Source of the DNA: Acanthamoeba lenticulata
Taxonomy: Eukaryota > Discosea > Longamoebia > Acanthamoebidae
Reading direction: 5' to 3'
Assembly: GCA_002179805.1 (NCBI GenBank)
Contig: NAVB01000130.1
Span: 1-18,163, forward strand
Length of the DNA stretch: 18,163 nucleotides
Below the pieces are notes generated by a model. It did no database searches. It worked only from the letters and a program-made list of their open reading frames with translations, and had not been told where the DNA came from. The translations under genes were made by a program, and so were the position numbers. The stretch's first letter is position 1, and each line of letters opens with the position of its first letter. Positions 10,145 to 18,100 of the stretch are shown here, piece by piece.

Positions 10145-11061
10145 ATGGCAAACACGCCCCTCGCTCCCAACACTGTTACAACTGTTCCAGCTTCCCCACT
10201 GAGGCAAAAGACGTACAAGAATGTGGTGTTCGACTTGGGTGGTGTGCTGTTAGCTTGGGACCCTGAGAACTTCCTGCGGGCCATGTTTTGTGAGCGCCCA
10301 CCTGAGGAGGTGCCGCTCGACCTGGCCTGCGCAACTGCGCTGCCGTGCTGGAAGCTGCTCGACAAGGGCGACATCACCCGCGAGGAATCCGTTGCCCTCC
10401 TTCCGCCCCCTTTCAACAAAGGTAGCATCCCCCCCCCCGGAAGTGGGCGTCCTCAGCGCTAAGTAGCCAGCCTTGGCAGAGGACTATCGACGCTTTGTGA
10501 ACGGGTGCTTGCCCTACTTCACGCCTCTGCCAGCTGGCGTCGATATCCTCAACCGAGTAAGGTGCCGCTTCCTCAACCCGCCTCTTCAATCCACGTGACG
10601 CTCATGGCTTCTGTTGGGCAGGGCTAAGGGCTATCGAACGTTCGTCCTGTCCAACTTCCACAAAGAGTACTTTGATGGTAGTCACTGAAGACAGTGGCCT
10701 GTAGTACTTCATTTCCAACCTTTGGGGCGTGCAGGCGTCTATGAACGCTACAAGGACACCGAGGTCTGCTTTACAAAGTTCGACGGGATGACTATCTCCT
10801 CGCACGTTCACTGCATCAAGCCGCACCCTGAAATCTACCACCACCTTCTCCAAGGCAAGCCTCTTTCTCCTACTTCTCCGTCACTTTATCTTTGCCAACA
10901 ACCGCTACCCACCAGATAACGGAATTCAGGCACACGAGACCCTCTTCATCGACGACGCGGAGGAGAACGTCAAGGCAGCTCAGGCGCTTGGTATTGATGC
11001 CCTCCTGTGCCGAGACCACGGCGCTCTGCTCCTTGAGATGCAGCAGCTTGGCATTCTATGA
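10145..11061 (+). CDS. HAD-superfamily hydrolase, FDLGGVL type (subfamily IA, YihX/epoxide-hydrolase-N-like)
   Basis: Proposed exons are 10145-10421, 10480-10561, 10622-10677, 10735-10854 and 10916-11061, giving 226 aa in one consistent frame. Motif I is VVFDLGGVLLAWDPE: nucleophile D30, with Gly at the usual second Asp, as in the FDLGGVL branch that includes YihX-type sugar-phosphatases and the N-domain of soluble epoxide hydrolase. Motif II is FVLSNF (S130), motif III is CIKPHPEIY (K167), and motif IV is LFIDDAEENV (D191, D192). The product is a soluble phosphatase of small metabolites; the substrate is unknown. All four introns are very short (57-61 bp). I chose the donor at 10562 over GTAAGG at 10557 because it restores the conserved spacing in ILNRVRAKGYRTFVLSNF. 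The intron at 10855-10915 has a GC donor (CAAG|GCAAGC), and splicing it gives an unbroken family-like LLQDNGIQAHETLFIDD. It lies only 73 bp after the proposed stop of the upstream gene. Confidence 0.88.
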
Positions 11062-11789
11062 GGATGCATGAGTTGGATGTTCCATTTTTGAGTAGATTAC
11101 ACAGTTCAGGCCGATGCCAGCAAGTGGGACGTTAGCAAGCAAGTGTGTTCTTTCACACGGCCGAGGGTGTGTTGGCGATGGTGGAGCCTCTGTTGTTGGA
11201 CGACGTGAAGGCTCGTCCTGAGGCTGGCTTCGGGTCAGACGCGCTACGGGCGCGGCCCGAGAGCGTGAGACGCTTGTACGAGTCTGTGAAGATGCTGGCA
11301 CCATGCCTCGGGCGTCGAGGCGACCCGCCCTCTGCTGTCCCATCAACACGCAGCCACAGGCTGAGATCACGATAAAAGAGAAGTAGAAGGCTGATGAAGA
11401 TGAGGGAAGCACCTGAAGAAAGAGGAGACGTTAACGGAGTAACTGCGGATGCTGACGGCGACTGTCTGCCGGCGCTCCACAGCGCCGCTGAACGGCGGAA
11501 ACTGGAGATTAGCCAACTCGAGCATCGAAGAAGACAAGATGAAAAAGAAGAAGGTCGAGGCAAAAACTTGGTGGTGTGGAAGTTGTTTATGGAGATATAG
11601 ATCTGAAAGAGAGGCCTCGATTTCAAGCCAAACAGCATCGCAGTTCGCCACCTTCGTCTTCTCTCCGATCGGCTCCACACGTACGATACAATGTGTGGCG
11701 AGGAGATGTATGTGCGGGCGGACACGCCCTTCTCTACTTTCATCTCCTCCTCCTCCCACCTTCCTCCCATGATTTTGGGGCTTGAACGA
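11062..11789. other. Convergent intergenic region with unassigned open stretches
   Basis: The region between the HAD stop (11061) and the PTEN stop on the opposite strand is 728 bp, long for this gene density. On the minus strand there are three well-formed acceptors, CTCTCTTTCAG (about 11604), CTCTTTCTTCAG (about 11418) and CATCTTCACAG (11284), a GTACGTG donor near 11690, and a GTACCT donor inside the last PTEN exon at 11803. On the plus strand, open stretches at 11177-11375 and 11394-11600 encode charged sequence with no known domain. No gene is called, but a small gene, extra PTEN exons or a spliced 3'UTR are all possible. Confidence 0.35.
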
Positions 11790-13681
11790 CTAGTGGGAGG
11801 TACCGTAGCCTTCATCGTCCTCCTCGCCCGGCACCTTGAAGCACAGCTCCACCCTGAAGTTTTGCGGGTAGACCTTGTGCTTGGTGTCCTTTGCCGCCTT
11901 GTCAATCTCGTGCTTGGATAGAATGATCCTGCTGTCGCTCACGAATGCTGTGTTGACCCAGAAGTGCAAAACTTTTTCCTGTGGGTTTGTTTGGTTGTTT
12001 GGTTGTATCAGCACCAACGAATGAGTCCAAGAACGAGGCGACTTGTTCGGTGTTGTGGTCATCCGTACGAATTCGACTTTGATGTCGCCGCATACTGGCA
12101 GTTCGTTCAGGGAGATCACCATTGGCATCAGCGGCGCCTCGACTTCATCCCCCTGTGGCGAGGTTGCAGCCTTGATGCTCGATTTGGCCGCCATCTCTGC
12201 ACAGGCAACAGCAATCAACCAACCAGCCAATCAGCGAACGCGTTCAGAATCTCTTTTCGCGCCGTGTTGGCGTCTTCTGAGTCTGACGCACCACAAAAGT
12301 CATCTTCCTGGGTTTCTCGATCGGCCTCCCGCTGTCGGGCCTCTTTCACCAGCTCCTTGATCTTTTTCTGTTGGTTGACAGTTGGTTCAGCGAGGCCGTC
12401 ACGAGTCAGCCACAAGCCACGGGAACAGGGTGGCGAGAGGGGCCGGTCTCAGGCGGCCCTGGAGGACGTGCCTTGCCGTTCAGCAGGACCACCAGGTGGG
12501 AGATTCGCTCCTTTTCGTTCTTCCGAACGATTTTGGAGATGGTGTACCGCAGGTCCTGGAGAAAGAGGAAGATGAGAGCCGTCGCAAAGCAAGGCCAGCA
12601 AAAAGAGAGGCGGGACCTGGACGCCTTTGGGCACGCCGTGGAAGATGATGTCGGTGAGGAAGTAGGGGCGCGGCCGTATGCCTCCAGGGTCGCGCAGCTG
12701 CTGCTCAAAGTAATGCACGTAGCGAATTTGGCTGGGGATCGTCACGCCCTGTTGGACACAAGGAACAAGGAACGTGGGGACATGAAGGTGTCATTGTACG
12801 TCTTCTTGGAGGAAATGCAAGGGAGAAGAAACGAAAAGGGAGTGGAGCAGCTGCCTTTTGGTTGACCGTGCGAGAGGCGGCATAAAACTTGAGGGCGTCG
12901 TCGGCCCGCTCCCAGTCTTTGTTGTAGAGCAGCCAACAGCAGATCATGAGGCCCGTCCGGCCCTGTGCAGAGTAAAGCTTCAGCCCCAAGAAACAAGAGA
13001 GAAACAAGTCGCGATGGTGAAGAGGTGAGACCTTGCCCGCCTTGCAGTGGATGACGGCGATGTTTTCCTCGTGCTCGTCCAGCCAGGCCTTGACATCTGC
13101 ACAAAACTCCTCAATGTCCTCAAAGATAGGACTTCACATGGGCGTGTCAGTCGATGTAGAGGACGAGCAAGGCACGCGACTCTCCGCGAGAAGGTCAGCG
13201 ACGCACCAGTTGTGGTCGTCGAAGGGGAAGCGGGCTACCCGATGGTGGAACTTCTTGGGGTCGTAACTTCGCTCCGAGCACAGGTTGTACACCTGGTGCC
13301 AGCACATGAATGAGGCGTAAGGCCAACAGAACAAAGGCCTTCCTCTTCAGGAGTTGGCCAACTCTGCGCGTACCCGATAGTGGTCTTTGTGCCGCATCTC
13401 GAGGAAGCGCTGAACTTCAGACATGGGGTTTCGGTAGACGGATTCAGAGCCCTCAGAGGGAAAACCCATAGCGATGATCCGCTCGCCATCTTTGCCGCCG
13501 ATGTCTGTGAATTGGACAAATCAAAGAGATATTGAAGGTTTGGAGTTGGAAGGATAAGAAGTAAGGATGGGGATCAAGTTGGCAGTGAGCGTAACGTACA
13601 ACTTAGGTCGAGGTCAATGTTTTGTTTGTCATCAATATATCTTCTCTTACTCTTGGATACCGTGTGCTTGAGTTGATTCAT
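11790..13681 (-). CDS. PTEN: PTEN, phosphatidylinositol-3,4,5-trisphosphate 3-phosphatase
   Basis: Exons in transcript order are 13681-13600, 13504-13374, 13292-13207, 13131-13032, 12962-12855, 12748-12617, 12555-12472, 12367-12292, 12196-12069 and 11978-11790, giving 371 aa in frame (human PTEN 403). The N-terminal PIP2-binding motif VSKSKRRY is followed by [10 protein letters not shown] and [11 protein letters not shown]. The WPD-like loop is PFDDHNCP (D97, human D92). The signature HCKAGKGRTG spans 128-137 with nucleophile C129, R135 and the PTEN-specific lysines. The TI-loop GVTIPSQ begins at 170. The C2 domain shows [12 protein letters not shown] and HFWVN. The enzyme removes the 3-phosphate of PIP3 at the plasma membrane and opposes PI3K; in amoebae it controls polarity and macropinocytosis (family knowledge). 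The acidic end lacks the PEST/PDZ tail of animals. Introns after 12855 and 12472 appear to start with GC. The 90 bp intron 12068-11979 is a multiple of three and free of stops. The start ATG gives the conserved N-terminus exactly. Confidence 0.95.
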
Positions 13682-14707
13682 CTTATCGCCCCTCTACGCG
13701 CGTAAGAGGAGATGGGCTTGCTGTTGCCTTTGAACAAACTGCCGAAACAGTTCCTCTTCCTTGCCCCGAATCAACTGTGTTTGATTTTTGAATAAGAGTG
13801 CTAGGGCAGAGCGAGCTGTCCCGCCCAACAACGGTCAAGGAAACCAAGCCTCGTCGACACCACGCTGCCGACCGCTGTGCAGCAGAGAGACACCTCCTAT
13901 TTCTTGCTGCCCTTTCCTTTTAGCACCATCCTGTTTTTGTTGTTTTTTTCTTTTTCTTTTGATTGAGTGCAAGCTTGGCAAGAACGGCCGCGCCTCCCTC
14001 TTGAACTGCAGCACTTAGCTTGTCGGGGCGAGCAAGCTTAGTGCGTGTAACCCAGAGAATGGTCATCCCCACCTCGCTCGACCGGAGCTGTAAGATGGCG
14101 TGGTATGGCGTAAGATGGTTGCGCAGCAGGGAAGGTGAAGAAAGCTTGTGGGAAACACCCACCTTCACAACAAAATTGGCACAGAGCCCATATTTCCAAG
14201 CGAAAATTAACTCTTCTGGGATCGTCGACGTTTTATATCAACTCGTCCTCAGGTCCCATACTGATCCGTGCATATTTATCAGACACCCGTCCCTTACTGT
14301 CGGCAGTGCCATGGTGGAAAATGGTAGTCACTTCAGGACCCAACAGGTGCGGGAAGGGGCGACACCCTACAAATAAGAGGCGTCTTTATCTGCTGTCTTT
14401 TGGCTTTCTTTCCCTCTTGGTGGTGGCTGCATCTATCCCTCTCCTTCTGCTCCTATCTATCAGTTCGTTCGCTTTTATCCACTCATCCATCGGTTCTGCG
14501 CAAAGACAACGCTGCCCATTTTTCACCGCAACCGATCTCATCTTCTCCATATCTTGCATTTGGTCATTCCTCGAAACTCAACTCTTCTAGCAGCTCAGCC
14601 TTTCCAGCACTCGTCACCTTTCTTCCCTTGCGGCCAGGCTCGCTATCCAAGCGACCACACATCACTCGGCAACACATCTTCCTGGCACATCTTCATCTTT
14701 CTCTAAG
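13682..14707. promoter_or_regulatory. Divergent intergenic region between PTEN and the TBC gene
   Basis: This is about 1 kb with no recognisable coding domain. It must contain the promoters for PTEN (leftward) and the RabGAP gene (rightward). The part from about 14390 to 14707 is pyrimidine-rich, typical of a 5' leader. CTACAAATAAGAG near 14368-14378 is a weak TATA-like candidate. A direct repeat GTAAGATGG occurs at 14090-14098 and 14110-14118, and an inverted repeat is at 14011-14044. Confidence 0.4.
14011..14044. repeat. Inverted repeat, 12 bp arms with one mismatch
   Basis: The left arm GCACTTAGCTTG (14011-14022) and right arm CAAGCTTAGTGC (14033-14044) are reverse complements except at one position. 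They flank a 10-base GC-rich loop. The repeat lies in the PTEN/TBC divergent spacer and could be a dimeric transcription-factor site or a hairpin. Its role is unknown. Confidence 0.55.
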
Positions 14708-16188
14708 ATGAATCGATTCCTCAACAGCTACCGAAGTAATAGTGAGGAGACCTCTGATGATGAGATGGAGGATGAAATGAGCGGAATCTTCACTCGTCCA
14801 GTGCGCGATTTGCTCTACCAGAAGGTGGAACGACTCGAGCGCGATACCGCGTCCTCAAAGTGTCCTCGAAATGACTCGAACTTCTCATACGGACGACGAG
14901 TTCCTCGTCACGTCAAGGTACCTCATCCACCCATTTGGCGCCAAATCGATCTCGTTGTTCCAAGGCCGAAACGACCCTGAAATCTCATTTCTCATTTTCG
15001 CATCGGCATACCAGGAACAAGAATGGAGCCTCTCGAGCCTGATCCAAGCGCAGGAGGAGCAACATTCGCTCGAATATTGCGAAGTCAATGTCGACCCCAT
15101 CGTGCGGCATAGGTTGGCCAAGTACGTTGTGATGTGGTGCTCACACCTGCGGCGAGCCCGTAACTCACGTCCTTCACGCCCGGCGGTGCAGACTCTTGTT
15201 GCTCAATGGCACTGTGTTGGATCGCAACCCGGGCGTCTACAAGCAGCTTTTGCACTATCCTCGCGCCGAAGTGCTCGAGCATCGCAGCGACATTGCCAAG
15301 GATGTTGATCGAACCTTCATCGAGTACCGACTCTTCTCCAACGGGAACAAGGGGTACGATCTTGATCTCAAACGCCAACCTCATTCAACAACCTGGACGT
15401 GTCTCACCAAGGCTTTCTACCTCCTCCAGGCAAGGGATGCTGTATCGTGTGCTGGCGGCCTACGCCGTGTACCATCCCGAGCTGGGCTACTGCCAGGGCA
15501 TGAACGTGCTGGCGGGCGTCCTCTTGTTGGCCCGCTTCTCTGAGGAGGAGACCTTCTGGGCCCTCACGCGCCTCATGAAGGAGTACGGCGTCGAGCAGAT
15601 GTTCCTGCCCGGCCTTCCCGGCGTGCGTCGCTCCATTGAGAAGTTCAACGAACTCTTTGAGTTCCTCCTCCCGCGGCTTGCCAAGCACTTTGCCAAGGAG
15701 GGCGTCGAGAGCACGATGTACCTCTCCAAGTGGTTCATGACCCTTTACGGGTACGGTTCTCCTCACTCCTCGCGACATTCATTCCACTCGATCCATTAGC
15801 TGATCTTCTTCCATTTCTGCGTCTACACAGCTCGGTGCTGCCTCTCGAGCTCGTGCTGAAGGTGTGGGAAGAGTTCCTCGCCAACGGCAACTGGGTTGTG
15901 CTTTGGGCCGTAGGCCTTTCGCTCCTCCATCTGTTTGAAGGTGCGCGTTTACCTCTCTCTCCGTCTTCTGGGCGTCTCCAGCGTGTTGTCCCCTTCTGAC
16001 ACGATCATCAACCAATCACAACAGAGGAGCTCATGAAGCGACCGTTCGAGGGCATACTGCTCTTTGTGCAGTCGCTTCCGCTGGAGAGGCTCGAGGAAGG
16101 CGCCCTGCTCGAGCAGGCCGCCGTCTTCCGCAAGCGGATTCGCGAGGCCAAGTGGGTGCAGGAGTCCATGTTTGCCCTCCTCGCCTGA
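14708..16188 (+). CDS. TBC-domain Rab GTPase-activating protein
   Basis: Proposed exons are 14708-14917, 15015-15121, 15192-15353, 15430-15750, 15831-15940 and 16025-16188, giving 357 aa in frame. After an acidic N-terminus (EETSDDEMEDEMSG) a compact TBC domain fills residues about 100-350. It has the arginine finger in DIAKDVDRTF (IxxDxxR, R145) and the glutamine finger in LGYCQGMNVLAG (YxQ, Q182), so dual-finger GAP catalysis is intact. Further TBC landmarks are VLAAYAVYHPE, YLSKWFMTLYG and VLPLELVLKVWEEF. TBC proteins speed GTP hydrolysis by Rab GTPases in membrane traffic; the target Rab cannot be read from sequence. There is no PH, GRAM or other extra domain. I preferred the 97 bp intron 14918-15014 (GTACCT, pyrimidine-rich end) over a 58 bp alternative (14860-14917) that would insert about 30 other residues before the TBC domain. 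The N-terminal junction is therefore the least certain part. Confidence 0.9.
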
Positions 16189-16359
16189 GGGAGAGAAGAG
16201 GGAGCGCCCTCTTCCCATTCCCCACAATGCCGAGACCGCCCGCCAGCTGCTTGCGTGTCTGCCCCCCCCCTCTCTTTATTTATTCCGTTGTGGTCGCGTT
16301 GGGCTCGTACACGTGAGAGACCAACCCGCCTCATATGAGGAGCGCCCAACAAACAAACA

Positions 16360-16365
16360 AATAAA
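16360..16365 (+). terminator. AATAAA polyadenylation signal candidate
   Basis: The hexamer lies about 170 bp downstream of the TBC stop in an AT-rich patch with repeated ATTTA motifs. The patch is itself partly palindromic (AATAAATTATTTATT). Confidence 0.4.
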
Positions 16366-16557
16366 TTATTTATTTATTAGTTATTGTGTGGGCTCTCTTG
16401 GCTGCTTGCCACGTACCCAACCCTGCCTACAAAAGTGGAGTGGTGAGGCGCACGTGAACACTTGTACTGTGGCGGCTACTTGTTACCAACGGCAGGCACG
16501 TAAGCTCCATCTTTGGCCAGTGTTTGTGCAAGGGTTGCAAACGTTAGAGATTGCCAA

Positions 16558-16573
16558 GAATGGAATTCCATTC
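16558..16573. repeat. Perfect 16-bp palindrome upstream of the ankyrin gene
   Basis: GAATGGAATTCCATTC reads the same on both strands and lies about 104 bp before the proposed ATG at 16677. The position and symmetry suggest a binding site for a dimeric regulator; this is inference. Confidence 0.5.
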
Positions 16574-16676
16574 ATAACATCATTTTTTAACTGAAGGCTG
16601 CGAGAATAGCAGATTGGTCCCGTTTTTACAAGTACATTTTCTGGAGCAGCGTGAGTGTGTGCCCTTTATCTCCGCA

Positions 16677-18100
16677 ATGCAAAGTGAGGAGCTGGGTGCG
16701 CTTCTGGACAAGGCGGTGCAAGAAGGCGACCTGGACTCGGTGTCGATTTTCCTCAATTTTTGCACGTCGGCTGAGGGTATGGCCACGCAAGCCCCAGTTC
16801 TCTCTTCGATGTTCTAACTCCATAGGTCCTTATGCCTAATGAGCGGGCTGAGCTGGCGTCAGGCCGTTGGAGCCAATCGCAATTCAATCCGCTGACACAG
16901 GCCACGGTGAAGAGTCTGGCGCTCGTCCAAGCCCTCCTCAATGCCGGGGCCGACCCCAACGCTCCGTGTTCCAACGGTATCGCAACTTCCAAACGCCCCC
17001 AAAAATGAACCGTTTTGTTCTCATCTCCGCCATCGTGGCCTTATCAAAGGCACGCTTCCGCTGCAGTTGGCGGCTCGGATGCCCGAGTCTTCGCCAGAAA
17101 TCACGGAAGCGCTGCTCCAGGCCGGCGCCTTGGTCAATGGCCACAACCCACTTTGTACGCCACATCGCGCTAGATGGTGTTGCCGGCTCACCACATACAT
17201 CTGACCTGTGCTGTGGCGCAACAGTGACGCCGCTGCACTTGGCCTGCCGGCAGGGCTCGCTCGCACAGGCCCGCCTGCTGCTCCAGCATGGTGCGCTGGT
17301 GGAGCCGACAAACGAAGAGGCCTCGCCGCTCCTCCTCGCCGTCATTGCCAACAATGTCGAGCTAGCCCGCCACCTCATCCAGGCCGGCGCCAACGTGCCG
17401 CTCTCTGCCTTCTTCGCTTGATCTCTTTCTCGTGACGTGCTGATGGTCTGACTTTGGCTCTGTGTTTGCAGCTGAGCCACGACACGCCGTATAGCCTTCC
17501 GCCGCTTCATAGCGCCGCTCTGGAGGGCAACCTGGAGATGGTCAACCTGTTGTTGGCGGCCGGCGCGGACCCGCTGCAGAGGTTCGACACCAATGCAGTC
17601 CTTTTTGATCCAGGCTCACTTAAGTCGATGCGCATTTGACCTTTTCTCGTTCGTCCCGTCGCCCTGCAGAAGCCTGAAGAACTCCTACACGGTTCTGCTC
17701 CGGGCGTGCGACGCGGCCGACCCCCAATACGAGACGCCCGACGTGCCCGGCGTGGTGCGGCGCCTGCTGGAATACGACATTCCAATCAACGCACAAGGGT
17801 AGAGCCCCGTCCTCTGTCTCTCTGGCTTGTGTGGGTTCGCGCTGAGCAGCAGTGGGGACGACAGGGATGACGGATGCTCGGCGCTGCTGCTGGCCTGCAG
17901 CCACGGCTTCACGGATGCTGTGGCGCTGCTCCTGGAGCGCGGCGCAGACCTTCACCTCAAGGCTTGACTTCCTCCGCTTTCGCTGCTCTCGCCTGACCTA
18001 AAACCACTTGGTTCTAAGCATCCTATGTTGGCGTGCAGGCCACGATCGGGGCCTCGCCGCTGCAGATGGCCGCCCAGAACGGCCACCTCGCCATTGTCCG
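16677..18100 (+). CDS. Ankyrin-repeat protein, 3' partial
   Basis: Proposed exons are 16677-16776, 16863-16976, 17050-17154, 17225-17394, 17472-17581, 17670-17798, 17865-17961 and 18039-18100, with a donor GTGCGG at 18101; the rest lies outside the window. About 295 residues are visible and nearly all belong to about nine ankyrin units, for example ALVQALLNAGADPNAP, TPLHLACRQGSLAQARLLL, PPLHSAALEGNLEMVNLLL, SALLLACSHGFTDAVALLLE and SPLQMAAQNGHLAIVR. Ankyrin repeats mediate protein binding; no catalytic domain is visible, but one could follow. Junctions fall inside repeat units and keep the consensus, which supports the model. The first intron uses an acceptor at 16862, because the more obvious CATAG at 16825 leads to a stop. 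The intron 17962-18038 appears to start with GC (CAAG|GCTTGA). Exon 7 could also start at 17853, adding four codons. Confidence 0.82.

Larger units (their letters stand above)
16189..16676 (+). promoter_or_regulatory. Intergenic region: TBC 3'UTR and ankyrin-gene upstream region
   Basis: This region has 488 bp with no gene seen. AATAAA at 16360-16365, followed by ATTTATTT runs, is the likely polyadenylation region of the TBC gene about 170 bp after its stop. The part near the next ATG is AT-richer and contains a perfect palindrome at 16558-16573. Confidence 0.45.

Noticed and set aside
10557..10628. GTAAGG donor with CTAAG acceptor in the second HAD gene
   Set aside because: The donor looks stronger, but the product would lack four residues of the conserved helix before motif II. 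The 10562/10621 pair restores the expected spacing.
13682..14707. tRNA or other structured RNA gene in the divergent spacer
   Set aside because: I found no A-box/B-box pair or cloverleaf. The only strong structure is the isolated inverted repeat.
14860..14917. Alternative 58-bp intron (or a start at 14871) in the TBC gene
   Set aside because: It is in frame, but its short length and poor pyrimidine tract are less convincing than the intron 14918-15014, which has a GTACCT donor, a pyrimidine-rich end and typical length.
16777..16825. Intron ending at CATAG (16825) in the ankyrin gene
   Set aside because: With the only usable donor at 16777 this acceptor puts a stop four codons later. The acceptor at 16862 restores the ankyrin frame.
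17582..17669. Shorter 46-bp intron option (donor near 17624) in the ankyrin gene
   Set aside because: It is in frame but shorter than every other intron here and would insert about 14 non-ankyrin residues. The 88-bp intron gives a better repeat boundary.
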